DNA from: Streptomyces sp. NRRL S-455
Lineage (GTDB): Bacteria; Actinomycetota; Actinomycetes; Streptomycetales; Streptomycetaceae
Assembly (NCBI RefSeq): GCF_000717875.1
Contig: NZ_JOCT01000009.1
Span: 62,001-126,000 of the forward strand
Length of the DNA: 64,000 nt
Direction of reading: 5' to 3'
A model generated the notes under the pieces. The model made no database searches. It was given only the letters and a program-made list of their open reading frames with translations, and had not been told where the DNA came from. Both the position numbers and the translations under genes were made by a program. Below, piece by piece: positions 48,158-57,088 of the stretch (within the stretch, counting starts at the first letter, position 1; every line of letters begins with the position of its first letter).

Positions 48158-48796
48158 TCACTCCATGTCGTCGAAGGCGTCCGCGAAGTCCAGCCCGGGT
48201 ATCCGGGACACCGCCGGGGCGGCGACGCGCGTCGCGAAGTCGTCGCGGCGGTGGCCGGCGTCCGGGTCGTGCACGTCGTCGTGGACGACGACCCACACCG
48301 TGACCTCGCCGCGGATGTCGTCCCGGACACCCCAGTCGTCGGCCAGCGCCGTGATGATGTTCAGCCCGCGGCCGCCGTGCGCCGTGACCGACGGGGTCGC
48401 CGGGGCGGGGCGGGTCGGGCCGCCGCCGTCCGTGACCTCGACGATGAGCCGGCCGGACGGGTCCACACGCCATGCGGCGCGGACGTCCCCGTCGCCGGAG
48501 AGGGCGTCGCCCAGGGGCCTGCCGTGTTTGCACGCGTTGCTCAGCAGTTCGGTAAGGATCAGTACGGCGTCGTCGATGACCGTTTCCGCTACGCCACCTC
48601 TGCGCAACTGCGTACGCATGTGGTGTCGCGCCTCGCCCACGCCCGCCGGGCCATGGGGTACGGCCATGCTCGACGACGTGGGCACCTCCTGTGCCACCAC
48701 CAACGCCACCCCCGAGACCTCCTTCGCCCCACGCCACGGTGTGGATGCCCCATTGGCCTGTACCGGAAACCGGCCAATCCATCTCCGCTGACGCAC
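48158..48796 (-). CDS. ATP-binding protein (HATPase_c, anti-sigma type)
   Basis: A 212-residue GHKL-type ATPase: the N box is DDAVLILTELLSNACKHG, the G1 box VEVTDGGGPTRP, and the G2 region VTAHGGRGLNIITALADDW. An N-terminal extension of about 50 residues and a C-terminal 40-residue tail (RDDFATRVAAPAVSRIPGLD) flank the domain. Such proteins act as serine kinases or anti-sigma factors in the streptomycete signalling network. GTG start at 48796. Confidence 0.82.
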   Translation of the reverse strand: MRQRRWIGRFPVQANGASTPWRGAKEVSGVALVVAQEVPTSSSMAVPHGPAGVGEARHHMRTQLRRGGVAETVIDDAVLILTELLSNACKHGRPLGDALSGDGDVRAAWRVDPSGRLIVEVTDGGGPTRPAPATPSVTAHGGRGLNIITALADDWGVRDDIRGEVTVWVVVHDDVHDPDAGHRRDDFATRVAAPAVSRIPGLDFADAFDDME

Positions 48797-48964
48797 TCAC
48801 CACGACCGGACACGGAACGAACGCGCCGGAGCACTCCCTGTCATCGCGTGGCCGGATTTAGTCGGTGTGGCCGAGACGTGAGGATCCCGCCCGTCAAGGT
48901 GTGGGTCAAGAGGTGTGCATGGGTCTGGTGTGACGTGTGGTGGCCGGCCGCGGGTGGCGGGTTC

Positions 48965-49792
48965 TCAGCGGCCGAGCCGGTCCAGAACCGCGCGGGGACG
49001 GTTGGTGATGATGGCGTCGACGCCCAGGTCCACGCAGAGGTCGACGTCCTCCGGCTCGTTCACCGTCCATACGTGCACCTGGTGGCCGGCCTGCTTCAGG
49101 CGCTCGATGTGGCCGGGGTGGCCGCGCACGATCCGGATGGAGGGGCCCGCGATCCGCACGCCCGGGGGCAGCCGCCCGTCCCGCAGCCGGGGCGAGGCGA
49201 ACTGTGTCAGGTAGACCGTGGGCAGCGTGGGTGAGGCGGCGCGCACGCGGTGCAGCGAACGGGCCGAGAAGCTCATCACCCGCACCCGGGACTCCTCGGC
49301 GGAGGCCGGGGTGTCCAGGCCGAACCGCTTCAGCAGGGTCAGCAGCCGCTCCTCGACCTGCCCAGCCCAGCGCGTCGGGTGCTTGGTCTCGATGGCCAGC
49401 TCCACCGGCCGTCCGGCGTCGGCGACGAGTTCGAGCAGCCGTTCCAGGGTGAGGACGGACGTCGCCTCGCGGTCCTCCGGGCGGTGTTCCCAGTCGGGTT
49501 CCTCGTCGCGCGCCTTCCAGGCCTCGCCTGTCTTCCAGGAGCCGAAGTCCAGGGCGGCGAGGTCGGCGAGCTCCAGGGCGGAGACCGCGCCCCGGCCGTT
49601 GGACGTACGGTTGATCCGGCGGTCGTGCACGCACACCAGGTGGCCGTCGGCGGTCAGGCGCACATCGCACTCGAGGGCGTCCGCGCCGTCCTCGATCGCC
49701 TTGGTGTACGCGGCCAGGGTGTGCTCCGGGGCGTCCTCGGAGGCCCCGCGGTGGGCGACGACTTGAATGACATGCTGCCGTGCGTGGGTCAC
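48965..49792 (-). CDS. Glycerophosphodiester phosphodiesterase
   Basis: A 275-residue GDPD-family TIM barrel that hydrolyses glycerophosphodiesters to glycerol-3-phosphate and an alcohol. The N-terminal QVVAHRGASEDAPEHTLAAY and the adjoining ALECDVRLTADGHLVCVHD hold the catalytic histidines and calcium-binding acids. VHVWTVNEPEDVDLCVDLGV is the usual C-terminal motif. There is no signal peptide, so it acts in the cytoplasm. The GTG at 49792 gives a start immediately before the conserved barrel; a longer frame upstream is not family-like. Confidence 0.92.
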   Translation of the reverse strand: MTHARQHVIQVVAHRGASEDAPEHTLAAYTKAIEDGADALECDVRLTADGHLVCVHDRRINRTSNGRGAVSALELADLAALDFGSWKTGEAWKARDEEPDWEHRPEDREATSVLTLERLLELVADAGRPVELAIETKHPTRWAGQVEERLLTLLKRFGLDTPASAEESRVRVMSFSARSLHRVRAASPTLPTVYLTQFASPRLRDGRLPPGVRIAGPSIRIVRGHPGHIERLKQAGHQVHVWTVNEPEDVDLCVDLGVDAIITNRPRAVLDRLGR

Positions 49793-50078
49793 CGCGTCAT
49801 GGTGCCACCGTCCGCGGGTACGCGTCCGGTCGGACGGACTCGACGGATGCACAGGTCCGGACGGAGGCATCGGGATTGCACCCCTTTCGCCGGTAATGAC
49901 CTATATAAAGAATGGCCCCGGACCCACAGCCACCGCTTATGGTGCCCTGACGGCCCGTGGGCAAAGCTGACGGCATACAAAGGGACAAGCACAGCTGTAT
50001 CGCGCCGGACCGTCGCCAGCGTGAAGAAGCGGACCGAGTGCGCCCCAGGTAACAGCCGTGGATCGAGGAGAGAAAGCT
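49793..50078. other. Divergent promoter region, GDPD and HtrA genes
   Basis: The 286 bp contain no gene. An AT-rich stretch at 49893-49912 (GGTAATGACCTATATAAAGA) is the likeliest promoter core for the protease gene, but I cannot match two spaced hexamers with confidence. Confidence 0.4.
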
Positions 50079-51491
50079 GTGAGCACCGAGAACGAGGGCA
50101 CCGCGGTACCCCCCGCCCCGTCCGCACCTCCCGTGCCGGTGGACGCTCCCGCTGCTCAGGCACCCCAGGGGCCGTACGGGCAGGACGCGCAAGGACAGGG
50201 TCCGCACGGGCAGGGGGCTCCCGGTGACGCCGGTCATCCCGGGGTCACCTCCTCCGCCCCGGACCCCTCCTGGCCGCCGCCCCCGCCGCCGACCGCCCCC
50301 TACGGCGACGGCGGTTCCGGTTCCGGCGCGGGCGGCTGGGGCTCCTCGTACCAGCAGCCGGCGCCGAAGTCCGGCCGCGGTCGCGGTGGTCTGGTCGCCG
50401 CGCTCCTGGTGGCCGCGCTGGTCGCGGGCGGTCTGGGCGGTGGCCTCGGCTACACGCTGGCGAAGAACAACGACGAGAGCACCGGCTCGACGACGGTCTC
50501 CGCCTCCACCAGCGGCGGCGACGTCAAGCGCGACCCGGGCACGGTCGCGGGCGTGACGGCCAGGGCGCTGCCGAGCACGGTGACGATCGAGGCCGAGGGC
50601 AGCAGCGGCGAGGGCGGCACCGGCACGGGCTTCGTCTTCGACAAGCAGGGCCACATCGTCACCAACAACCACGTGGTGGCCGACGCGGTGGACGGCGGCA
50701 AGCTCAGCGCCACCTTCCCGAACGGCAAGAAGTACGACGCCGAGGTGATCGGCAACGCCCAGGGCTACGACGTGGCGGTCATCAAGCTCAAGAACGCCCC
50801 GAGCGACCTGAAGCCCCTCACCCTCGGCGACTCGGACAAGGTGGCCGTCGGCGACGCGACGATCGCGATCGGCGCCCCCTTCGGCCTGTCCGACACGGTG
50901 ACGACGGGCATCATCAGCGCCAAGAACCGCCCGGTGGCCTCCAGCGACGGCAGCGGCAGCCAGGCCTCCTACATGAGCGCCCTGCAGACCGACGCCTCGA
51001 TCAACCCGGGCAACTCCGGCGGCCCGCTGCTGGACGCGCAGGGCAACGTCATCGGCATCAACTCCGCGATCCAGTCCACCGGCAACGGCGGCTTCGGCAC
51101 CGGCCAGTCCGGCTCCATCGGCCTCGGCTTCGCCATCCCGATCAACCAGGCCGAGTACGTCGCCCAGGAGCTGATCAAGACCGGCAAGCCGGTGTACGCG
51201 AAGATCGGCGCGTCCGTGTCCCTGGACGACAGCTCCGACGGCGCGCAGATCACCGACCAGGGCGCGGGCGGCGCGGCACCGGTCGAGCCGGGCGGCCCGG
51301 CCGCCGACGCGGGCCTCAAGCCCGGCGACGTCATCACCAAGCTCGACGACCGTGTGATCGACTCCGGGCCCACCCTGATCGGCGAGATCTGGACCCACAA
51401 GCCCGGCGACAAGGTCACGATCACCTACGAGCGCGGCGGCAAGCAGCACACGGTCGAGGTCACCCTGGGCTCCCGCGTCGGCGACAACTGA
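50079..51491 (+). CDS. HtrA/DegP-like trypsin-type serine protease with PDZ domain
   Basis: A 470-residue membrane-anchored protease. Residues 1-105 are a cytoplasmic Pro/Gly/Ala-rich tail, and about 108-135 a membrane helix (GLVAALLVAALVAGGLGGGL). The extracellular protease domain carries the catalytic triad His in IVTNNHVVADA, Asp in GYDVAVIKLKNA and Ser in NPGNSGGPLLDAQG. A C-terminal PDZ domain (about 385-470) includes PAADAGLKPGDVITKLDDRV. It should degrade or refold misfolded exported proteins. The start is GTG 50079, after GAGGAGAGAAAGCT; an earlier in-frame GTG overlaps that ribosome binding site. Confidence 0.93.
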   Translation: MSTENEGTAVPPAPSAPPVPVDAPAAQAPQGPYGQDAQGQGPHGQGAPGDAGHPGVTSSAPDPSWPPPPPPTAPYGDGGSGSGAGGWGSSYQQPAPKSGRGRGGLVAALLVAALVAGGLGGGLGYTLAKNNDESTGSTTVSASTSGGDVKRDPGTVAGVTARALPSTVTIEAEGSSGEGGTGTGFVFDKQGHIVTNNHVVADAVDGGKLSATFPNGKKYDAEVIGNAQGYDVAVIKLKNAPSDLKPLTLGDSDKVAVGDATIAIGAPFGLSDTVTTGIISAKNRPVASSDGSGSQASYMSALQTDASINPGNSGGPLLDAQGNVIGINSAIQSTGNGGFGTGQSGSIGLGFAIPINQAEYVAQELIKTGKPVYAKIGASVSLDDSSDGAQITDQGAGGAAPVEPGGPAADAGLKPGDVITKLDDRVIDSGPTLIGEIWTHKPGDKVTITYERGGKQHTVEVTLGSRVGDN

Positions 51492-51556
51492 TCCCCACCC
51501 GCCCGCACCGACCCGTTACCCTTGTCCCCGCGCCGCCCGCATCAGGGCCGGCGCGG

Positions 51557-51643
51557 GGAGGTGTGCCCGAGCGGCCGAAGGGAACGGTCTTGAAAACCGT
51601 CGTGGCAGCGATGTCACCGTGGGTTCAAATCCCACCGCCTCCG
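51557..51643 (+). tRNA. tRNA-Ser (anticodon UGA)
   Basis: An 87-nt class II tRNA with acceptor GGAGGTG/CGCCTCC (one T-G pair), D-arm GCCCGAGCGGCCGAAGGG, anticodon arm ACGGTCTTGAAAACCGT with anticodon TGA, a long variable arm, T-arm GTGGGTTCAAATCCCAC, and discriminator G. CCA is not encoded. It reads UCA and related serine codons. Confidence 0.97.
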
Positions 51644-51658
51644 CGCGATGAGCAGTGA

Positions 51659-51697
51659 GAACGGCCCCCGTCCACGGTTGATGGAGGGGGGCCGTTC
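51659..51697 (+). terminator. Terminator after tRNA-Ser
   Basis: The 11-bp perfect arms GAACGGCCCCC and GGGGGCCGTTC enclose a 17-nt loop, starting 15 bp after the tRNA. Confidence 0.8.
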
Positions 51698-51802
51698 ACT
51701 TGCCCGGGACTCCGGGACTTCCCGCCGTTCCCCGTAGTTCCCCGCGGCCAAATCGCTCTGGGCCTCGATAGGTCGGGTGTGAGCTTGTGCCAAGATCGCG
51801 GG

Positions 51803-52213
51803 ATGCTGCGACTCACCGATTTCATTATCGACTGCCCGGACACGATGAAGCTGGCGGCTTTCTACTCCGAGGTGACGGGCCGTCCGATCAAGGAAGGCAG
51901 CTCCGAGAACTGGGCCGGCATCCAGTTCGGCGAGATCGAGCTGGCATTCATCCGGGTGGACGACTACCGCGCTCCGCAGTGGCCCGACATCGAGCACCCC
52001 AAGCAGTTCCACCTCGACTTCGAAGTGGACGAGATCGAGTCCGAGCAGCGCCGCGTCCTCGACCTCGGCGCGACGCTGAGGCAGGACTTCATCGGCCCCA
52101 ACGGCTACGGCTGGCAGGTCTACACCGACCCGATCGGCCACCCCTTCTGCCTGTGCCGCAACAAGGGCGTCATCTGGACCGACCAGGGCCCGATCTGGCC
52201 CAAGCGCGACTGA
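51803..52213 (+). CDS. VOC (glyoxalase-like) superfamily protein
   Basis: A 136-residue protein with the two beta-alpha-beta-beta-beta units of the vicinal oxygen chelate fold: MLRLTDFIIDCPDTMKLAAF, then KQFHLDFEVDEIESEQRRVL and WQVYTDPIGHPFCLC. Family members are metal-dependent lyases or dioxygenases, or drug-binding resistance proteins; nothing here names the substrate. The start at 51803 is the ATG directly before the first strand. A decayed relative lies at about 55751-55916. Confidence 0.85.
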   Translation: MLRLTDFIIDCPDTMKLAAFYSEVTGRPIKEGSSENWAGIQFGEIELAFIRVDDYRAPQWPDIEHPKQFHLDFEVDEIESEQRRVLDLGATLRQDFIGPNGYGWQVYTDPIGHPFCLCRNKGVIWTDQGPIWPKRD

Positions 52214-52319
52214 TCAGCCGCCTGTGGTTCATGGCGTCCAGGTGGAGCGTGCCACCCGCTCGTCGGCTCGCGGCCGTCTCTCCGCAGCTCAAGCGCAAGG
52301 GTGGGCGGGCTACCGAGTG

Positions 52320-52490
52320 CTAGCGGATGGGGTGGTGACGGGAGCGTTGGGACCAGCGGACGGCGATGAGGCCCAGCGCAGCGACAAGGACCACGATGCC
52401 GATGATCAACAAGTAGCCCAACCCTTCCGCGGCCACTCCGATGATTCCCAGCACGAGGCCGACCAGAACGAGAAGGAGCAAGAGGGCCAT
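52320..52490 (-). CDS. Small two-helix hydrophobic protein
   Basis: A 56-residue protein nearly all hydrophobic (MALLLLLVLVGLVLGIIGVA, then LLIIGIVVLVAALGLIAV) with a basic tail RWSQRSRHHPIR. It is a membrane hairpin of a type common near stress genes in actinobacteria; function unknown. GGGAGG nine bases before the ATG at 52490 supports the start. It lies 38 bp downstream of the PRC-barrel gene and is probably cotranscribed with it. Confidence 0.75.
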   Translation of the reverse strand: MALLLLLVLVGLVLGIIGVAAEGLGYLLIIGIVVLVAALGLIAVRWSQRSRHHPIR

Positions 52491-52528
52491 GGCGCGTACG
52501 CCTCCCTTGGGTGGCTGAGCGCGGGCGA

Positions 52529-52885
52529 TCAGCGGCGCGCGAGTTGCCGCTCGCCACCTGCGCCCGTCTGGTAGGGCATGTCGTAGTGCTGGAAGATCGC
52601 TTCCTCCGACTCGGCGGGCAGGATGTCGTCCATGCCGACCGAGGGCGCCTTCTTCACCAGCGTCTTGGTGTAGGAGACCTTGACGTAGCCGGGCCCGAGG
52701 ATCGCCTCGTCCAGGGGTACGAAGGCCAGGTGGTGGCGGGTGGGGAGTCCGGTGCGAACCGTGGCCATGGCCGGTTCGTCGGTGGTGGTGTCGACGTAGA
52801 CCGCTTCGAGTACGCCGATCTTGTGGCCCTTGGGGTCGACGACGCTGCGGTTGCGCCACTCGCGGATATCGGCTGAATGGATCAT
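52529..52885 (-). CDS. PRC-barrel domain protein
   Basis: A 118-residue protein starting MIHSADIREWRNRSVVDPKG, then HKIGVLEAVYVDTTTDEPAM and LPTRHHLAFVPLDEAILGPG. This is a PRC-barrel, a small beta-barrel found in RimM and stress proteins that binds protein or RNA partners. The C-terminal QHYDMPYQTG resembles other streptomycete PRC proteins. CTCAGGAGGCAGGCC before the ATG is a strong ribosome binding site. It probably forms an operon with the 56-residue membrane protein, perhaps under general stress control. Confidence 0.82.
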   Translation of the reverse strand: MIHSADIREWRNRSVVDPKGHKIGVLEAVYVDTTTDEPAMATVRTGLPTRHHLAFVPLDEAILGPGYVKVSYTKTLVKKAPSVGMDDILPAESEEAIFQHYDMPYQTGAGGERQLARR

Positions 52886-53047
52886 GGCCTGCCTCCTGAG
52901 CCGTTGATCCGGGCCCGTAGGAGCAGCACCCCCGCAGGCAGTCACAGCCTGCTGAACCCTCGGTGGCCCTTCGTTCGTCCAGGCTATCCGGGAATCTCTG
53001 CGTCGCGCCCTCACGCGACAGGGGTTTCGAAGTGGTAGTCGACAGGC

Positions 53048-53881
53048 ATGCCGATGAAGCCTTCCGGTCCGGCGGACCGCTCATCTTGGTTCGGACGACT
53101 GCACCGCGTGATCAGCCGTTCGCCGGCCGGGCGGGGATGGCGGCGGAGCAGGGATATCGAGCTGTGGTCGCGTTCGCTGGGCTTCGCGGCGCTGGGGCTG
53201 CTCACGCTGGTGCCGCTGCTGATCATCGTCTCCGCCGCCGACGCCGAGCACGGGCGGGGGTTCGCGCAGTGGCTCGGGGAAGGGCTGGGCGTCTCGACGG
53301 CCTCCAGGCGACAGGTCGAGCAACTGTTCATCCGGCCCGGTCAGGCCCTGCGGACCACCACCGCGTTCGGTATCGCCGCCCTTGCCGTGTTCGGCCTGAC
53401 CTTCGGTGCGGCGGTGCAGACCGGCTATGAGAAGGTCTGGGACCTGCCGTCGGCCCGCTGGTGGGCCAGGTGGCGGCATGTGGTGTGGCTCGGCGTCCTC
53501 ACGGGATACCTCTACCTCTCCGCCACCACCGCGTTGCGGCGCGAACCTCTGGCGGGCGGGGCCGTGGCCTCGCTGAGTGCCGTGCTGTTCCTGTGGTGGT
53601 CCCAGCGCCTGCTGCTCGGCGGGCGAATCCGCTGGCGTGCCCTGTTGCCCGGCGCCGTGGCCACCGTGATCGGGCTGGTCGGTCTGAGGGTCTTCTCCAG
53701 ACTGGTCTTCTCGCCGTTGATCGCGTCCAACACCGTCACCTACGGACCCGTCGGAACCGTCCTCGTCATCCAGTCCTGGCTGGTCGGTGTGGGTGTCGTC
53801 GTCTTCGGCGGTGCCCTGGTCGGCCGCCTGCTGTACGAAGAACTCCCCCGCATCGCACACTCACTGAAACGGCATGAGTGA
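53048..53881 (+). CDS. Putative YihY/BrkB-like inner-membrane protein
   Basis: A 277-residue membrane protein with six predicted helices. The first begins IELWSRSLGFAALGLLTLVPLL, and TFGAAVQTGYEKVWDLPSARWW and WSQRLLLGGRIRWRALLPGA resemble the YihY/BrkB (formerly RNase BN) family. The biological role is unknown. The start is at 53048 or the ATG two codons later; the ribosome binding site is weak. The gene is divergent from the PRC-barrel gene. Confidence 0.7.
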   Translation: MPMKPSGPADRSSWFGRLHRVISRSPAGRGWRRSRDIELWSRSLGFAALGLLTLVPLLIIVSAADAEHGRGFAQWLGEGLGVSTASRRQVEQLFIRPGQALRTTTAFGIAALAVFGLTFGAAVQTGYEKVWDLPSARWWARWRHVVWLGVLTGYLYLSATTALRREPLAGGAVASLSAVLFLWWSQRLLLGGRIRWRALLPGAVATVIGLVGLRVFSRLVFSPLIASNTVTYGPVGTVLVIQSWLVGVGVVVFGGALVGRLLYEELPRIAHSLKRHE

Positions 53882-54239
53882 GGCGTATTTGCGCCAGGGA
53901 GACACCTGACTCATGGCAGCCCGTGGCCGCCGCTCCTTGTCTCAAGTGAGAACGGCTGCCAACACACGTTTCGCAGGATTCGAGATCGTGAAGCATCTTC
54001 GCCTCCGTGTCGGTCACGCTGGGGGATTGCGCTTTTTTGGTGGCGTTTCCCAGTCGCCCGTCCGGAGCAGAGAAGTGAGCGCCATCCGGCCCATTAAGCA
54101 TTATTGAGAATTTCGTGATTGGTTGGCCAATTCCAGCGAAGGCCCTTGAGGCGACCATGGATCGATCGCTTCCTCGAATAATATGCCGCCGTCAGAACCG
54201 GCAATGTAGGCATCACCCCTCACAGGAATTGGCCCCTCG
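53882..54239. other. AT-richer intergenic region before the ice-binding-like gene
   Basis: The 358 bp are noticeably less GC-rich than the surroundings (GCGCTTTTTTGG, AAGCATTATTGAGAATTTCG). A 64-codon frame at 53913 shows no similarity I recognise. A dyad ATTGG-TTGG-CCAAT lies near 54118-54131. This region probably carries the promoter of the downstream gene and may mark recently acquired DNA. Confidence 0.5.
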
Positions 54240-55403
54240 ATGACACTGAATATCGCTGGTGCGTCACGATGGCGCTCCATGCCGCTTTGGATCACTGCGG
54301 TGGTAACCGCGCTGATCGCCGCTGCTGTGATCGCGATGTCGCCGACACGCGCTGAAGCCGTTGCCACGCCTGTGCCTCTGGGTACGGCAGGCGATTACGG
54401 AGTACTGGCGGGTTCGACAGTCACCAACACCGGCCCGACGACGGTCGAGCGTAACGTCGGGGTGAGTCCGGGTACGGCGATCGTGGGGTTCCCGCCCGGC
54501 GTAGTGCTGCCGCCCGGAACCATCCATGCCGCTGACGCCGAGGCTCTCCAGGCCCAGAGCGATCTGACCACGGCGTACAACCAGGCCGCCGGGCAGGCAC
54601 CGGACGTCACGTACACCGGAGACCCCGTGGAGCTCGGTGGCCAGACGCTGGTTCCGGGCGTCTACAAGGTGCCCGTCAGCGCCCAGATCACCGGCACCCT
54701 CACCCTGAACGGCCAGGGCAACCCCAACGCGGTCTGGGTGTTCCAGGTCGGTTCGACGCTGACGACGGCGTCCGCAAGCTCGGTGAGTTTCATCAATGGC
54801 GCCAACCCGTGCAACGTGTACTGGCAGATCGGCAGCTCGGCCACTTTCGGTACCGGCACCAGTTTCGTGGGCAACGTCCTGGCCTTGACCTCGATCACTG
54901 CCAACACGAACACGACCATCAACGGCCGGCTGCTGGCCCGCAACGGTGCCGTGACGCTGGACTCCAACACGATCTTCCAGGGTGAGTGCGGGACCAGCCC
55001 CACCGGGACTCCGACGGGGACTCCCACCGGGACTCCGACGGGGACTCCGACGGGGACTCCGACGGGGACTCCGACGGGGACTCCGACGGGGACTCCGACG
55101 GGGACTCCGACGGGGACTCCCACCGGGACTCCGACGGGGACTCCGACGGGGACTCCCACCGGGACTCCGACGGGGACTCCGACGGGGACTCCGACGGGGA
55201 CTCCCACCGGGACCCCGACGGGGACTCCGACGGGCACTCCCACGGACGGCGGCCGTCATGACGGGGGCAAAAAGCACGATGGGCACGGCCATCATGACGG
55301 GGGCAAAAAGCACGATGGCCACGGTCACCACGACGGGGGCAAGAAGCACGATGGGCACGGCAGTCACGGCTGGGCAGACTTCCCGTCATTGTCTGGGCAC
55401 TAG
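54240..55403 (+). CDS. Secreted DUF3494 (ice-binding-like) protein with TPTG repeats and His-rich tail
   Basis: A 387-residue exported protein. The signal peptide covers about 1-40 (ITAVVTALIAAAVIAMSPTRAEA region). Residues 41-250 form the DUF3494 beta-solenoid: LGTAGDYGVLAGSTVTNTGP, VYKVPVSAQITGTLTL and FVGNVLALTSITANTNTTIN are its recurring motifs, and FQGECGT closes it. About 20 copies of TPTG follow as a rigid stalk, then three copies of HDGGKKHDGHGH, which could bind metal or wall polymers. DUF3494 proteins include ice-binding proteins, but in soil streptomycetes adhesion is at least as likely. It lacks LPXTG. Confidence 0.85.
   Translation: MTLNIAGASRWRSMPLWITAVVTALIAAAVIAMSPTRAEAVATPVPLGTAGDYGVLAGSTVTNTGPTTVERNVGVSPGTAIVGFPPGVVLPPGTIHAADAEALQAQSDLTTAYNQAAGQAPDVTYTGDPVELGGQTLVPGVYKVPVSAQITGTLTLNGQGNPNAVWVFQVGSTLTTASASSVSFINGANPCNVYWQIGSSATFGTGTSFVGNVLALTSITANTNTTINGRLLARNGAVTLDSNTIFQGECGTSPTGTPTGTPTGTPTGTPTGTPTGTPTGTPTGTPTGTPTGTPTGTPTGTPTGTPTGTPTGTPTGTPTGTPTGTPTGTPTGTPTDGGRHDGGKKHDGHGHHDGGKKHDGHGHHDGGKKHDGHGSHGWADFPSLSGH
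54997..55243. repeat. 12-bp tandem repeat array encoding TPTG
   Basis: About 20 units of the form GGGACTCCGACG, with a variant unit carrying CCCACC interspersed irregularly. Unit length is a multiple of three, so copy-number change alters stalk length without shifting frame. Confidence 0.9.
55260..55366. repeat. 36-bp repeats encoding the His-rich tail
   Basis: Three near-identical copies encode HDGGKKHDGHGH; the arrays begin with GACGGGGGCAAAAAGCACGA or a close variant. The nearly identical DNA indicates recent duplication. Confidence 0.8.
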
Positions 55404-55750
55404 CTGACCTGGCCATGTGCCTGGTAGGGATTGCCTGGCTTCTGGCGTAGAGAACGGCAAGCCAGTGGACCAAACGGCGCGCGGCGGATCACCATCGATT
55501 CGTCGCGCGCCTTATTCGTGCTGGGGGGCTTGGGCATTGCGAGAATGGAGCGTCAATCCCCGAAGACTTGTCCAGGGCAGCCGAGACTGACCGCTCATTC
55601 GGAATTGACGGCAATGGCGGCACGCAGACCCGCCAGGCTAGGCGGCCTGCTTCTTCGACCCTGTCGGCGTGCGGTCCCAGGCGGGCCAAGCAGGGGCCAC
55701 TACTCCTCCTTTCTGCCGATGTGCTGCACGATTCAGCTCGGGTATTTCGG

Positions 55751-55916
55751 GTGCGTCCTGGCCTTCCAACGGGTGGCTGACTGCATGTCGCCGCAGTGGC
55801 CCGACTCGACCTGGCCTCAAGCTCCATCTGGACCTTGGTGTCGCGGACCTGGAGCGAGCCCGGGACCAGGTGCACCGTGGAACGGGCGTGCTCCCTGGCG
55901 TCCACGTGGAGCGCGC
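55751..55916 (+). pseudogene. Decayed VOC (glyoxalase-like) gene fragment
   Basis: One frame reads VLAFQRVADCMSPQWPDSTW and PQ. After a shift near 55818 the next frame continues KLHLDLGVADLERARDQVHR and GTGVLPGVHVE. Together these reproduce the central part of a VOC-family protein (compare DYRAPQWPDIEHPKQFHLDF in the intact protein at 51803). The frameshift and missing ends show that it is not functional. The rest of the 55404-56307 gap has no credible gene. Confidence 0.65.
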
Positions 55917-56307
55917 CACTGTACGAACGACCTGGACGCCAGGGGCCGTGTCTGCTCGGCTCTGCCCTGGGGCGATGGCAGACATTATGGGAGCTGCGGG
56001 CGGCCTCGGCACCCGTGACAATGGCGCGATGTGACGCTGGTCGGGAGGGGGCTGTGCACCCTGGTGCGCTGACAGCGGCTTTCAACCTGCGCATGCTGAG
56101 CCCCCGGTGGTTCCATTCCCGGCTCCAGGGCCATGGAGGTGATACGGCATCAGACCCTCACATCCCAGGGAGCACTGGCAGCTGGACCACGGCACCGGCG
56201 CGACGCGCGAGGCCGGTAGGTTGGAGCCGCCCCGCCCCGGGTGGACGCAGCGGAGGTGAGGGCCCGAGCGGCATGAGGGAACGGTTCTGAAGAGGCGAGA
56301 GAGGGGG

Positions 56308-57075
56308 GTGAGTGCCGGCGTGAGCCGACGCGTCGTCGTCGTCACCGCTGTGCACGGCCCGTCGGCCCGGTTCCTGCCGGAGGCCTACAAGTCCCTGCGG
56401 GAGCAGTGGCTGCCCGAGGGCTGGGAGTGGCACTGGGTCATCCAGGAGGACGGGGAGGGCAGGCACGTACGGCCGTATGTGCCCGACGACGAGCGGGTGA
56501 CGTTCCGGCAGGGCAGGGCCGGTGGGCCCGGAGTGGCGCGGACCATCGCGCTGGCCCATGCGGAGGGGGCGTACGTGAAAGTCCTGGACGCCGACGACCA
56601 GTTGGCGCCGGGCGTCCTCGCGCGGGATCTGGCGGCGCTGGAGGGCGACCGCGGGCTCGGGTGGGCGACGTCCCGTGCGCTGGACCTCATGCCCGACGGG
56701 TCGACGGTCGGGTTTCCGGGCGACCCGGACCAGGGGCCGATCGAACGCGGCGCGGTGCTCGAGCACTGGAAGGCGAACGGCTTCCTCGCCCAGGTCCATC
56801 CGGCGTCGCTGTTCGTACGACGGGAGTTGCTGCTCGCCCTCGGCGGCTGGATGGCGCTGCCGGCGTCGGAGGACACGGGGCTGCTGCTCGCGCTGAACGC
56901 CGTGAGCCGGGGGTGGTTCTCGGGGGAGGTGGGGCTGCTGTACCGGAAGTGGGAGGGGCAGGTGACCGGGCAGGCGGCCCATGTGGACCGGGTCGAGCGG
57001 GACGCGCGGATGGCTGTCGTGGAGGCCAGGGCGCGGGCGTTGGCCGAGCTGCGGTGGCCGTTTCCGGCCGGTTGA
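56308..57075 (+). CDS. Family 2 glycosyltransferase
   Basis: A 255-residue GT-A-fold transferase: VVVVTAVHGPSARFLPEAY starts the nucleotide-sugar fold, and YVKVLDADDQLAPG holds the DXD-type metal site. The later ASEDTGLLLALNAVSRGWFS is the usual acceptor-side motif. There are no membrane helices, so it acts in the cytoplasm. It probably decorates a cell-wall polymer or metabolite; the donor is unknown. The GTG at 56308 follows GAGAGAGGGGG. It is convergent with the deacetylase gene, 13 bp apart. Confidence 0.85.
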   Translation: MSAGVSRRVVVVTAVHGPSARFLPEAYKSLREQWLPEGWEWHWVIQEDGEGRHVRPYVPDDERVTFRQGRAGGPGVARTIALAHAEGAYVKVLDADDQLAPGVLARDLAALEGDRGLGWATSRALDLMPDGSTVGFPGDPDQGPIERGAVLEHWKANGFLAQVHPASLFVRRELLLALGGWMALPASEDTGLLLALNAVSRGWFSGEVGLLYRKWEGQVTGQAAHVDRVERDARMAVVEARARALAELRWPFPAG

Positions 57076-57088
57076 GCGGGGCGCGGGC

